From contig NZ_JACJTO010000007.1 of assembly GCF_014698755.1 (NCBI RefSeq), positions 1 through 64,000 of the forward strand: a stretch of 64,000 bases of DNA, written 5' to 3'. The notes below the pieces were generated by a model, which had not been told where the DNA came from, ran no database searches, and saw nothing but the letters and a program-made list of their open reading frames with translations. Shown piece after piece: positions 17,847-27,412 of the stretch (positions are counted from its first letter, which is position 1; every line of letters begins with the position of its first letter). The position numbers and the translations under genes are program-made. The DNA is from Aphanizomenon flos-aquae FACHB-1287. GTDB taxonomy: Bacteria > Cyanobacteriota > Cyanobacteriia > Cyanobacteriales > Nostocaceae.

Positions 17847-18872
17847 GTCTTTAATTTACTTGGCACAGTCTGGATTGCTTGCCTATCCCCACTTTCCAGA
17901 CAAGGGGGCCTCAAATGGCACGAATAACTAGACAGTGAGAACCACAAAAAATGTAGATTCTCTGGACATTACAGCCTTCTGCCTTTTTATACTAATGTTT
18001 AAGTCGCTAGTTAGGGAACAGTCTATAGGAAAGAGATTGTAATTTCACCATTACCCATAACCAGCCTCAACTAGATTAAGAACCATCAACAGTTTGAATT
18101 AGATGTAAACTAGAGATGTTAGATCCAGAAGAAAGAAATATATTCCAGAAATATATTCTCCAATATATCTCACACTTTAAACTCCATAACCCTTGACCAC
18201 AAGTGATCTGGGAGTTTAGATTAGAGGCGGGTTTTTTTTCATCAGCTTGCTACCTCCTCCTGAAGATGGAAATTAGCTGTAAACCTTCCATAAGATATGT
18301 TAAGATCAAACCTGATGACAAGAGGAGTTTGCCACTCACAAGATGCAAGGCAGCTTCCCGCCATTTATTTATGAATGTCGGAGTAGCATTACTGCTTGAT
18401 AGGCGTAGTCGCCAATGCGATTTCCCCAGTTGGGTAGCGGCTTCTCAAAACAGACCTCTTGGTCGGCTTCCCAATGGGTAAATTAACAACGCCCACGCTA
18501 GGGTAATACAAAATACCATTAAGCGAATTGTTAAAAATATTATGAGTGTCAGACTTACCCAAAGACACTTAAGATGACCTTGGGAAACAAATTAGTAGGA
18601 GTATCATCAGATGACCCCTGTCAACATGATGGATAAAGGTCTCAATTTGGCTTTTACTAGTTAAAGTTGCTAGTTATATAGGTTAAGTCCAGTAATTAGT
18701 AGCGGGTAGTTGAGTAGGAATTACAGCGTAATTCACTGAGTGATTTATTAATCAAGGGTAAAGGACAACACTAAATCCTTGTAAATTTATTTACCTGTAG
18801 TCTCCTGTGTTTATTCCTAAACCAATGCTTGAATGTTAATTAACAAGGAAAAACGGAAGATTTATTGAAAAT
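17847..18872. other. 1-kb gene-poor region between btpA and rimO
   Basis: No convincing coding region or tRNA is visible. A 92-codon frame at 18203-18481 has no recognisable domain and unusual composition, so it is not called. An inverted repeat AAACTCC/GGGAGTTT (about 18178-18216) is followed by GGCGGGTTTTTTTTC, which looks like a terminator or an end of a small RNA. The promoters of btpA and rimO should be here. An unannotated non-coding RNA cannot be excluded. Confidence 0.45.
18178..18240 (+). terminator. Possible terminator-like structure
   Basis: AAACTCC pairs with GGGAGTTT across about 23 bases, and a run of eight T residues follows about 13 bases later. The spacing is longer than in a textbook intrinsic terminator, and no gene ends just upstream on this strand. 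Confidence 0.3.
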
Positions 18873-20204
18873 ATGGGTGAAAAGCCAACAATTGCCATTT
18901 CTCACCTGGGCTGCGAGAAAAATCGAATTGATACAGAACATATGCTAGGACTGCTGGTAAATGCAGGTTATGGTGTAGATAGTAACGAAGAATTAGCAGA
19001 TTACGTAATTGTTAATACCTGTAGTTTTATCGAAGCGGCTCGACAGGAATCAGTAAAAACCCTAGTAGAACTGGCAGAAGCAAATAAAAAAATCGTAATT
19101 ACTGGCTGCATGGCACAGCACTTTCAAGAACAATTATTGGAAGAATTGCCAGAAGCCGTAGCGGTGGTAGGGACGGGCGATTATCACAAAATCGTTGATG
19201 TCATTGAGCGGGTAGAACAGGGAGAGAGAGTTAAAGAAATTACTGCCGAACCCACTTATATTGCCGATGAAACCACACCACGTTATCGGACAACAACAGA
19301 AGGCGTAGCTTACCTGCGAGTAGCGGAAGGCTGTGATTATCGGTGTGCATTTTGTATTATTCCCCATTTGCGAGGAAACCAGCGATCGCGTACTATTGAA
19401 TCAATAGTTACCGAAGCCCAAGAACTGGTAAATCAAGGTGTTAAAGAAATAATTCTCATTTCCCAAATCACCACCAATTACGGACTAGATATTTACGGCA
19501 AACCAAAATTAGCCGAGTTGCTGCGAGCTTTAGGAAAGGTAGATGTACCTTGGATTAGGATGCACTACGCCTATCCCACCGGGTTAACACCAGAGGTGAT
19601 TACCGCTATCCAAGAAACCCCGAATGTTTTACCATATTTGGATTTGCCTTTGCAACATTCTCACCCAGAAATTCTCCGGGCTATGAATCGTCCTTGGCAA
19701 GGACAAATAAATGATGGAATTATGGAACGGCTGAAAATTGCCTTACCATCAGCAGTGATCAGAACCACATTTATAGTTGGTTTTCCAGGAGAAACCCAGG
19801 AGCATTTTCAACATTTATTAGAGTTTACCCAACGACATAAATTTGATCATGTTGGTGTTTTTACCTTCTCACCAGAAGAAGAAACTCCTGCCTACAATCT
19901 ACCTAATCAAATTCCCGCAGAAGTGATGACGGACCGCCGTAATCAACTGATGGAATTACAACAGCCAATTTCTTTCCAGAAAAATCAACAGGAAGTCGGC
20001 AAAATAGTTGATGTCCTGATTGAGCAAGAAAATCCGGGTTCAATTTCTTCCGGGGGAGAATTAATCGGTCGTTCTGGGAGGTTTTCCCCGGAGATTGATG
20101 GTCAAGTCTATGTTAAAGGAGAGGCTAGGCTAGGAACTATCGTTAAAGTAGCGATTGCAAGTGCCGATGCCTATGACCTTTATGGTCAAGTTGTCAATAG
20201 TTGA
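18873..20204 (+). CDS. rimO: Ribosomal protein S12 methylthiotransferase RimO
   Basis: RimO adds a methylthio group to the conserved Asp of ribosomal protein S12 using SAM and two 4Fe-4S clusters. The 443-residue protein has the UPF0004 domain with cluster ligands C14, C50 and C79, the radical SAM motif C154-x3-C158-x2-C161 (CDYRCAFC), and a C-terminal TRAM domain (about 375-440). [10 protein letters not shown] near the N-terminus is typical of RimO, as against MiaB. Start ATG 18873. Confidence 0.95.
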   Translation: MGEKPTIAISHLGCEKNRIDTEHMLGLLVNAGYGVDSNEELADYVIVNTCSFIEAARQESVKTLVELAEANKKIVITGCMAQHFQEQLLEELPEAVAVVGTGDYHKIVDVIERVEQGERVKEITAEPTYIADETTPRYRTTTEGVAYLRVAEGCDYRCAFCIIPHLRGNQRSRTIESIVTEAQELVNQGVKEIILISQITTNYGLDIYGKPKLAELLRALGKVDVPWIRMHYAYPTGLTPEVITAIQETPNVLPYLDLPLQHSHPEILRAMNRPWQGQINDGIMERLKIALPSAVIRTTFIVGFPGETQEHFQHLLEFTQRHKFDHVGVFTFSPEEETPAYNLPNQIPAEVMTDRRNQLMELQQPISFQKNQQEVGKIVDVLIEQENPGSISSGGELIGRSGRFSPEIDGQVYVKGEARLGTIVKVAIASADAYDLYGQVVNS

Positions 20205-20304
20205 AGTTTCATTCCCATCTCTTATCTACTCTTGCATAAGACTTAATTTACAAATAAGTATCGGCTGACAAGTCCAAAATTCACAATAAAATCTAGGAGC
20301 GTTA

Positions 20305-21864
20305 ATGAATTTATCATTTCAAGAATTAGGCATTTCCCAAGAACGGGCTGAACTGTTAGAAAACATGGGTTTTTCTGCACCTACAAATATTCAAACCCAG
20401 GCAATTCCTCAACTATTAAATGGTCGAGATGTAGTTGGTCAGTCCCAAACAGGAACGGGTAAAACCGCAGCTTTTTCTCTACCAATTTTAGAAAGGCTAG
20501 ATCCTAATTTAAAAGCTGTACAAGCAATAGTTTTAACCCCAACTCGTGAGTTAGCAATTCAAGTTCATGCGGCTATTTCCCAATTTATTGGTAATAGTTA
20601 CTTGAAAGCGGCGGCTATTTATGGTGGTCAATCAATTGACCGACAAATTATGCAACTCAGACGTGGGGCGCAAATCGTCGTGGGTACACCAGGACGGGTA
20701 ATAGATCTACTGGATCGTGGTAACTTGAACTTAGATCAGGTTAGATGGTTTGTTTTAGATGAAGCTGATGAAATGTTAAGTATGGGCTTCATTGACGATG
20801 TAGAAAGAATTCTTTCTCAAGCCCCAGAAGAACGCCAAACAGCCTTATTCTCAGCTACAATGCCACCATCAATTCGGATGTTGGTAAATAAATTTTTGAA
20901 TTCACCGGTGACTGTCACCGTTGAACAACCTAAAGCCGCACCGAATAAAATCAATCAGGTCGCTTACATAATTCCCCGTCATTGGACAAAAGCTAAAGCT
21001 TTACAACCAATTTTGGAAATGGAAGATCCAGAAACGGCTTTAATCTTTGTTCGTACCCGACGCACAGCCGCAGAATTAACCAGTCAATTGCAATCTGCTG
21101 GTCATAGTGTGGATGAATATCATGGTGATTTGTCCCAACAAGCGCGGGAACGTCTATTAATCCGTTTCCGTAACCGTCAAGTACGTTGGGTAGTAGCTAC
21201 TGATATTGCAGCTAGAGGTTTAGATGTTGATCAACTTTCTCATGTGATCAACTTTGATTTACCTGATAGTGTAGAGACCTATGTACACCGAATTGGTCGG
21301 ACTGGTCGGGCTGGAAAAGAAGGAACAGCAATTTCCTTAGTCCAATCCTTTGAACGCCGCAAACAACAGGCTTTTGAACGTCACAACCGCCAAACTTGGC
21401 AAATTCTATCTATTCCTACTAAAGCGCAGATTGAAGCCCAACATATCCAAAAGTTACGGGGACAAGTAGCCGAGGCTTTAACTGGTGAACGGTTAGCTTC
21501 CTTCTTGCCTATTATCAGCGAAATGATTGAGGAATATGATGCTCATGCGATCGCTGCGGCTGCTTTACAAATCGCCTACGATCAAACCCGTCCCGCTTGG
21601 TTATTATCAGGTGTAGACCTGCCCGTTGAGGAAAGCCCAACTCCCAAACCAAGAATTAACAAACGCGGTGATGGTGGAGAACGGGAACGCAGTTCTGGAG
21701 GTGGTCGCGGTGGTCGTTCTTCTTGGTCAAAGGAAGGTAAGGGCAATGAGGAAAGACGTAGTAGCGGTGGAGGTAGTCCTAAACCCAAGTTGAAAATAAC
21801 TCACAATGAGTCTTCTCCTAATCCTAGCAATCACAAGTTAGGTTTACCTACAGGTAGAGAATAG
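20305..21864 (+). CDS. DEAD-box RNA helicase
   Basis: All DEAD-box motifs are present in order: a Q motif (FQELGISQERAELLENMGF), SQTGTGKT (Walker A), PTREL, TPGR, DEAD (VLDEADEM), SAT, ARGLD and HRIGRTGRAG. The C-terminus (about 440-519) is basic and rich in Gly, Arg and Ser (GGGRGGRSSW), suited to RNA binding. The protein is of the DeaD/Crh type, involved in ribosome assembly and cold-related RNA unwinding. Which Crh paralogue it is cannot be told here. GGAGCG lies upstream of ATG 20305. Length 519. Confidence 0.9.
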   Translation: MNLSFQELGISQERAELLENMGFSAPTNIQTQAIPQLLNGRDVVGQSQTGTGKTAAFSLPILERLDPNLKAVQAIVLTPTRELAIQVHAAISQFIGNSYLKAAAIYGGQSIDRQIMQLRRGAQIVVGTPGRVIDLLDRGNLNLDQVRWFVLDEADEMLSMGFIDDVERILSQAPEERQTALFSATMPPSIRMLVNKFLNSPVTVTVEQPKAAPNKINQVAYIIPRHWTKAKALQPILEMEDPETALIFVRTRRTAAELTSQLQSAGHSVDEYHGDLSQQARERLLIRFRNRQVRWVVATDIAARGLDVDQLSHVINFDLPDSVETYVHRIGRTGRAGKEGTAISLVQSFERRKQQAFERHNRQTWQILSIPTKAQIEAQHIQKLRGQVAEALTGERLASFLPIISEMIEEYDAHAIAAAALQIAYDQTRPAWLLSGVDLPVEESPTPKPRINKRGDGGERERSSGGGRGGRSSWSKEGKGNEERRSSGGGSPKPKLKITHNESSPNPSNHKLGLPTGRE

Positions 21865-21930
21865 TCTGGTGTCAGTAGTCAGTGGTTAGTTGTTTTTCTT
21901 TTACTACTAACTACTGCTCCATGAGGTTTT

Positions 21931-22845
21931 TTAGACAACTTTGCCTATTGAACCAATCCGCAACATTGATAAAATTAAGATCATCAAAAATAGCACTAAA
22001 CCAATTGTACAAGCATAACTAATTTCTAAATTACCGAATGCTTGTTCATACAAATAATAAACAATTGTCTTAGAACTATTGAGTGGTCCGCCTTGAGTCA
22101 TGATATAAACTTCTTCAAAAACTTTAGTAGCAGAAATAGCAGAAATTACGGCTACTAAAGACAAATAAGGTTTCATTAATGGTAGGGTAATATCCCAATG
22201 TTTGCGAATATTATCTGAACCATCAATAGCAGCAGCTTCGTAGATATCCGCAGAAATAGCTTGTAATCCAGCTAAATAAATTACCATATAGTAACCTAAT
22301 CCTTTCCAAATAGTTACAGCCATAATACTCGCAAGGGAAATAGGGACAATTCCAAATATTTTATTTGGACTGGTTAACCAGGGGATTCCGTCGGGAAAAA
22401 TTCCCAAGGTTTTAAGGATTTGGTTCAGTAATCCGGTTTCTGCGTATAACCATTTCCAGGCTATTCCTGCCACTACCATAGAAATTACCACTGGGGTATA
22501 ATATGCCGTTCTAAACCAATTCATTCCTCGCAATTTTTGATTGACTAAAATGGCTAAAACTAAGGGTGAAAATACTAAAATTGGCACAACCCCAATTAGA
22601 TAAATAAATGTGTTTTGTAAGGTTTGCCAAAAAACAGGGTCTTTTGATAAACGCAGAAAGTTTTTAAAACCAATCCATTGGGGAGGATCTCCTATATTCT
22701 CATAACTGGTAAAACTGAGATAAAAGGCTTGAATCGCTGGCCAAAAAACTGTCAAAATTAAGATAATTAAGGCAGGTAATAAAAATAGATAAGGTGTTAT
22801 TCTCTGTTGAATTAAAATCCATTGTTTTGATGTTAATTGAGACAT
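21931..22845 (-). CDS. Sugar ABC transporter permease (MalF/UgpA type)
   Basis: The 304-residue protein has six predicted membrane helices and the EAA loop (EAAAIDGSDNIRKHWDITLP, about 216-235) that docks with the ATPase. It belongs to the carbohydrate-uptake permeases. No partner permease, binding protein or ATPase is next to it, so the substrate is unknown and the other parts must be elsewhere. Start ATG 22845. The PsiE-like gene lies 13 bp upstream in the same direction, so the two may be co-transcribed. Confidence 0.88.
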   Translation of the reverse strand: MSQLTSKQWILIQQRITPYLFLLPALIILILTVFWPAIQAFYLSFTSYENIGDPPQWIGFKNFLRLSKDPVFWQTLQNTFIYLIGVVPILVFSPLVLAILVNQKLRGMNWFRTAYYTPVVISMVVAGIAWKWLYAETGLLNQILKTLGIFPDGIPWLTSPNKIFGIVPISLASIMAVTIWKGLGYYMVIYLAGLQAISADIYEAAAIDGSDNIRKHWDITLPLMKPYLSLVAVISAISATKVFEEVYIMTQGGPLNSSKTIVYYLYEQAFGNLEISYACTIGLVLFLMILILSMLRIGSIGKVV

Positions 22846-22858
22846 ATATTTGATAGCC

Positions 22859-23329
22859 TTATAATTCTGGTTCTACTGTATCATGTTTACCACTTTTTAC
22901 CTGTTCTAATAAACGAGGCATCCAAGGTAAAGCCAGAAAAATTCCTGCTAAAACTAGTAAAAATAGAGAAAGTCCAAAAAGCTGGTCGCGGGAAATTTCT
23001 AATACACCACGTAAAATTACCTCTCGTAAAGCCGAAACAATGGTAATTTCTACCGCAGCACCTACGGATATACTCCGTTCTTGTAGATAATCAACTAATA
23101 AGCGAAACAGTTCTACTAATATCAAAATAAACAAAATATCAGAAGTTACTTGCCGTAGATCTAATGGACGTAAAAATGATAAAAACATATCTCCTAAGCG
23201 AATCAGCATTACACAAAATAGACTTACACAAAGGGAGATAACAATAATATCCTGGAAAAGTTCTAAATTACGGACAATTCTATCTCGTTTAAACCAATTA
23301 TTGACTTCTATAATTATTCGCTGTGGCAT
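22859..23329 (-). CDS. PsiE family membrane protein
   Basis: The protein has about 156 residues and four hydrophobic helices (about 24-48, 62-82, 88-108 and 128-148), with the conserved QERSISVGAAVEITIVSALREVIL stretch split across helix three. It belongs to the PsiE (phosphate-starvation-inducible E) family, of unknown activity. A TTG at 23341 is in frame, but ATG 23329 is preferred. Only 13 bp separate it from the downstream sugar permease. Confidence 0.8.
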   Translation of the reverse strand: MPQRIIIEVNNWFKRDRIVRNLELFQDIIVISLCVSLFCVMLIRLGDMFLSFLRPLDLRQVTSDILFILILVELFRLLVDYLQERSISVGAAVEITIVSALREVILRGVLEISRDQLFGLSLFLLVLAGIFLALPWMPRLLEQVKSGKHDTVEPEL

Positions 23330-23438
23330 GGTATTTTCCAAAAAGGATAAATATATCTATTTTAATAATTAACCATGAAACCAGTTTTAATAAAGTCAGC
23401 AGAGAACAAGAAGTAATTACCAACTACCCAACTTGTAG

Positions 23439-24998
23439 TTAAAAATTCAAAATATCTAAAGATGCTTCTATTTCTAATTCTATAATTCTCGCTTTTGTAT
23501 CTTTATATTCTGCTAATTTTCCTTCTTGCCAATATAAATCTGCGGCTTTATGAAAATCCTCAACTGCTGCCTGTTTATCTGCAATCTCTAACAAGGCATT
23601 TCCCCGGTTATAATAAGCATTAACATAGTGAGAATTAATTTTAACTACCTGAGTATAATCGGTAATTGCTGCTTCATATTGCCCTAAATCAAAGTGAGCA
23701 TTACCCCGATAATAATAAGCATCAATATCATCAGAATTAATTTGAGTTGCTTGAGTATAATCAGCAATTGCTCCTTCATAATCTCCTAATTCAGCCCGAT
23801 CATGTCCACGATTTTTATAACCAATAGCATCATCAATATCAAGATTAATTATTTGCTTTAATCGCTGTTTATCATCTAATAAATAACGAGATATTTGTCT
23901 ATCTTTTTGCGTAGTAGCATAATCAGGATTTAGCTTTATAGCCTGGTGATAATCTTCGATTGCTCCTTGATTATCACCAATACGAGAACGAACCTCAGCG
24001 CGATTTTTATAATTAATAGCCAAATGGGGATTAATTATAATAGCTTGGGTGTAAGCTTCTATGGCTATTTGATAATTACCTTTTTGATAATGTGCCAAAC
24101 CCATTTGATTGTAAGCTTGAGGATGATTAATATTAATATTTATTGCCTGACTATAATTAATAATTGCTGTGTCATATTCACCTAATTGATAATTAACTAA
24201 ACCTAGTTTATAATAAATATCAGCATCACTATTATTAAACTGTAAAGCTTGATTATAACTATTAATTGCTGCTGCATACTCCCCTTTTTGAAAATATTCA
24301 TCACCGATATCTAAATAAAAAATAGTTAAATCAACAGGTGCAGATTGAGTTTTAATTAATTGACTCTGAGATAGGTTTGATTTACGAGAATTTGCGGAAA
24401 TTTGAACTTGTTCTAAATATGGCAATAATCCACCACCATACAATAATTGATTAATCCCAAAGGAAATTTTTCCAGTTTTCAATTTAATCATTTGTGTGGG
24501 AAGAAATCCAGCTAAAAAAAGGTGGTATGCAGATTGCGCTTCATTGACTTCTTCTTGAATCAAAATACAGACAATTACCGCATTTTTTTCGACTTCTTCA
24601 GCACTAACTGACCATCTAACTCTATTAATACTACCGTGACGCGATTTAACCTCAACGCCAATTAGAGAATTAGCAGTGAGAGTAAAATCACTTTTACCAT
24701 CACCACCAAAGCGTTTTTCATAATCTACTTCAGTAATAAAATCAGCTAACCTTTCTTTAACAACTTCCTCACCTAATTTACCTTTCAGATTATTAATAAA
24801 AACATCACGGACTGGGGAAGTGCGTTTATATTTTTCCGCCATTAACCAGCAAAATCCCCGTAATGCTTTTAATCTATCACCAGAAATAATAGTTAATTCA
24901 CTATGTTGACCTTCTGTTTCACAATGAAGTAAATACCCAGATGTGAACCTTTGTAGAAAGTCAGACTGTAGCGAACTCAGGAGGGTAATCCAATCCAT
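23439..24998 (-). CDS. PD-(D/E)XK-like nuclease domain fused to TPR repeats
   Basis: The first ~190 residues contain a restriction-endonuclease-like signature, GDGKSDFTL followed by GVEVKSRHG (about 98-118), the D-x9-ExK pattern of PD-(D/E)XK folds. The second half (about 225-500) has around eight tetratricopeptide repeats with the motif YNRGNALLEIADKQAAVEDFHKA and close variants. TPRs bind proteins, so they may present the domain to a partner. No function is known. Start ATG 24998 places the nuclease-like domain at the N-terminus. It stands alone. Confidence 0.72.
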   Translation of the reverse strand: MDWITLLSSLQSDFLQRFTSGYLLHCETEGQHSELTIISGDRLKALRGFCWLMAEKYKRTSPVRDVFINNLKGKLGEEVVKERLADFITEVDYEKRFGGDGKSDFTLTANSLIGVEVKSRHGSINRVRWSVSAEEVEKNAVIVCILIQEEVNEAQSAYHLFLAGFLPTQMIKLKTGKISFGINQLLYGGGLLPYLEQVQISANSRKSNLSQSQLIKTQSAPVDLTIFYLDIGDEYFQKGEYAAAINSYNQALQFNNSDADIYYKLGLVNYQLGEYDTAIINYSQAINININHPQAYNQMGLAHYQKGNYQIAIEAYTQAIIINPHLAINYKNRAEVRSRIGDNQGAIEDYHQAIKLNPDYATTQKDRQISRYLLDDKQRLKQIINLDIDDAIGYKNRGHDRAELGDYEGAIADYTQATQINSDDIDAYYYRGNAHFDLGQYEAAITDYTQVVKINSHYVNAYYNRGNALLEIADKQAAVEDFHKAADLYWQEGKLAEYKDTKARIIELEIEASLDILNF

Positions 24999-25094
24999 TT
25001 ATAATATTTCTTTGGTAATTGACAACTGACACATGATCATCAAATAGAAGATCGAAGATTCATTAAATATGCTTTCATTCTTTCTCGCCATACC

Positions 25095-25205
25095 TTACAG
25101 CACTTCCCGGTGTTATGAGTTACATATCTAGCGGGCAAGATGCCCGCACCACAAGAGTTTCATGATTCAACTTTGTACCTCATAAGAGTGTAAACCGCTG
25201 TATAA
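25095..25205. mobile_element. MITE-like element with central GC palindrome, copy 3
   Basis: This is the complete ~111-bp element in the reverse orientation: TTACAGCACTTCCCGGTGTT at one end, the palindrome GCGGGCAAGATGCCCGC in the middle, and GAGTGTAAACCGCTGTATAA at the other. It lies between the nuclease-TPR gene and the TonB-like gene. Confidence 0.65.
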
Positions 25206-25239
25206 CTTCAGAAAATGACATATTTCCTGAGATTAAATA

Positions 25240-26856
25240 CTAAGGATTTTTTCCTTCTTTCTTAATTTGATTTAAGAATTGGATCAGTTTTTGATTAGAT
25301 TCACTGGATACAGACCGAGCATCACTAGTTTGTGTTGGTGTAGTTACAGAATTAATATTATTTACAGTTGGTGTAGCAGCAGAAGATTTGATTTTCGATT
25401 CTGGTAATTTTTGAGTAGTATTTGGAGTTGCAGAAGGTTTGATTTCTGATTCTGGTAATTTTTGAGTAGTATTGGGAGTTGCAGAAGATTTGATTTCTGA
25501 TTCTGGTAATTTTTGAGTAGTATTGGGAGTTGCAGAAGGTTTGATTTCTGATTCTGGTAATTTTTGAGTAGTATTGGGAGTTGCAGAAGGTTTGATTTCT
25601 GATTCTGGTAATTTTTGAGTAGTATTGGGAGTTGCAGAAGGTTTGATTTCTGATTCTGGTAATTTTTGAGTAGTATTGGGAGTTGCAGAAGGTTTGATTT
25701 CTGATTCTGGTAATTTTTGAGTAGTATTGGGAGTTGCAGAAGGTTGACCTTTAGAACTTACTCCCGGAGCATTGAGATTATTTTGGAACTTTAGTCGGAA
25801 AGGATAAGAACTAATTTGTTGCTTATCAGCTTGGGGAGGATTAGCACTGAAAAATTCTCGAGCCTTAGATTGTAACTTCGGCGATTCTGTGCCTTCTTGG
25901 AACTTAATATCTAAAACCTTACCATCTGAATCTACAACTAATCTACCTATAACTGTACCTTCCATCTCTGGTGTATCTATAGATATAGTTTCATGAATTA
26001 CCCCTTTCTCTTTGATATTAGGATATTCTTGGCGAATATTTTGTCTAAGATTGTTGTATGAATTTAGTTTAGCCAGCAATTGTTCAGTTTTTTTAACTTT
26101 CGATTCAAGCTGATTTGTGGGTATTTCCGATGATTGTCCCCTAGAATTATCTACTAAAGCTAGTTTTTCCCCACCTTGAGGAATTTTAACCGGATTATTT
26201 TCTGATTCCATCGTTTGTGGAGGTGAAATACCTGCCGCTGTTGTACCCCCAATATCAATCTTATCAGCAGATGGATTATTAAGTGGCTCTCCAGGTATTT
26301 CCGTACTTTGTTGAACTTTTGGCAACCTATTAACAATTAGAGATTCGGTTTGTGGGATTCCCTGATTGAGTGAGGGGGTATAGGGAGTATATGTACTTCT
26401 GGGTGACAAGCTGCCCATGTCCCTCTGTGAACTATTGGGAGTCAATCTTTCAATAGATTTGCTAGGTAGGTAAGAGACATTATAGTTGGTTGACGAGCTA
26501 GGAATAGCTGGGAATATTGGCTGATTAGATAATTGTCTTTGTAAAGGAGAATAGTTGGTTAAGGGGCTACCCAAACTAGTACCTGGTAGTTGTTGCTGTA
26601 GAGGTAGCTGGGGTTGCGGTAAAGCTAATTGTGATGTTTGAGGGGGTTGTGGTAATCGGCTTTGATCAACGGCACTCAATTCCATCAATCCCACCGCTTT
26701 GGGTGAGTCAGTCTTTGAAGACACACTAGAATTAACTGGCATTAATGGCACGATTAAGGCAATAGCACCGTGGAGGCCAAGAGAGGCTATGGCGGCTATT
26801 CCCGTTGGTTGACTGAATACTTCTGGTATGTTTTTGAGAAGTGATACGTAAGACAT
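25240..26856 (-). CDS. TonB-like membrane-anchored protein with 17-residue repeats
   Basis: The 538-residue protein starts with one membrane helix (about 15-40, GIAAIASLGLHGAIALIVPL), continues with a Pro/Gln/Ser-rich periplasmic region and a domain with VIGRLVVDSDGKVLDIKFQEG resembling the C-terminal domain of TonB, and then has about seven SATPNTTQKLPESEI repeats. The role may be energy transduction or envelope spanning. The frame is open 20 codons further upstream, but that part is translated heptamer repeat, so ATG 26856 is preferred. Confidence 0.65.
   Translation of the reverse strand: MSYVSLLKNIPEVFSQPTGIAAIASLGLHGAIALIVPLMPVNSSVSSKTDSPKAVGLMELSAVDQSRLPQPPQTSQLALPQPQLPLQQQLPGTSLGSPLTNYSPLQRQLSNQPIFPAIPSSSTNYNVSYLPSKSIERLTPNSSQRDMGSLSPRSTYTPYTPSLNQGIPQTESLIVNRLPKVQQSTEIPGEPLNNPSADKIDIGGTTAAGISPPQTMESENNPVKIPQGGEKLALVDNSRGQSSEIPTNQLESKVKKTEQLLAKLNSYNNLRQNIRQEYPNIKEKGVIHETISIDTPEMEGTVIGRLVVDSDGKVLDIKFQEGTESPKLQSKAREFFSANPPQADKQQISSYPFRLKFQNNLNAPGVSSKGQPSATPNTTQKLPESEIKPSATPNTTQKLPESEIKPSATPNTTQKLPESEIKPSATPNTTQKLPESEIKPSATPNTTQKLPESEIKSSATPNTTQKLPESEIKPSATPNTTQKLPESKIKSSAATPTVNNINSVTTPTQTSDARSVSSESNQKLIQFLNQIKKEGKNP
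25381..25745 (-). repeat. 51-bp in-frame tandem repeat
   Basis: About seven copies of a 51-bp unit (17 residues, KPSATPNTTQKLPESEI with Ser/Pro and Glu/Lys swaps) lie in the C-terminal part of the TonB-like gene. The nucleotide identity is near perfect, so the array expanded recently and its length is likely variable. Confidence 0.95.
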
Positions 26857-26859
26857 AGG

Positions 26860-26894
26860 TAATTGGTAATTGGTAATTGGTAATTGGTAATTGA
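26860..26894. repeat. TTGGTAA heptamer block
   Basis: Four TTGGTAA units directly precede the ATG of the TonB-like gene. They shift the apparent frame upstream. Confidence 0.85.
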
Positions 26895-27412
26895 AGTTAA
26901 TATCCCACAGGATCATTTACTTAGAGAAGGAGGAGTAATAATACTCAAGGTAAAATTGGTTAACTCCCAAAATTTTTATCTTCTGAATTATTTTTTATTT
27001 TTCGGGCTAGGCTATTGTGCCATTGCCGAGACGCATCTTATTTTCATATATAATAACTTCCCAAGAAGATAAGTTCAACAGGAGAATTAATCATATCTTC
27101 TCTAACTGTGACCAGTTTATCAATTTACTGTTCCCTATGGCTTTCTAGTTTGTTTTTAACCCTTTATCAGGGCTGGAGAGGTAATTTTTCAGCGTTAATA
27201 TGTCCTCAGCAATTATCAATTCAAAATTTGATGGATTGAAAAGCCTCAAGCCCGGATAAATTAACCATTTTTAATAATCTAGGTAATCGCTGAAACATCG
27301 GCAAATCCTTTTAAATTGATAATTGCTGATAAACTCTGTCACCTTTTCCTTAGTATTTAGCCAGACCTGGAAAATCCTTGTACATGAGAAAATAAAGTCC
27401 AGAAGGTTTATT
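26895..27412. other. Gene-free region with a long inverted repeat
   Basis: This region of about 520 bp has no recognisable gene. Its main feature is the inverted repeat at 27206-27329. Confidence 0.5.
27206..27329. mobile_element. 124-bp inverted-repeat element (MITE-like or RNA hairpin)
   Basis: TCAGCAATTATCAATT at 27206 is exactly inverted as AATTGATAATTGCTGA at 27314-27329; the match extends to about 21 of 22 bases. About 92 bp lie between the arms. A small non-autonomous transposon or a structured RNA would both fit. No coding capacity. Confidence 0.5.

Noticed and set aside
18203-18481. 92-codon frame between btpA and rimO
   Set aside because: No domain, odd composition and no clear ribosome site; more likely chance.
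25381-25745. CRISPR array
   Set aside because: The units are contiguous, in frame and coding, with no spacers.
26857-26916. Upstream extension of the TonB-like gene
   Set aside because: It is translated heptamer repeat; ATG 26856 starts the conserved part.
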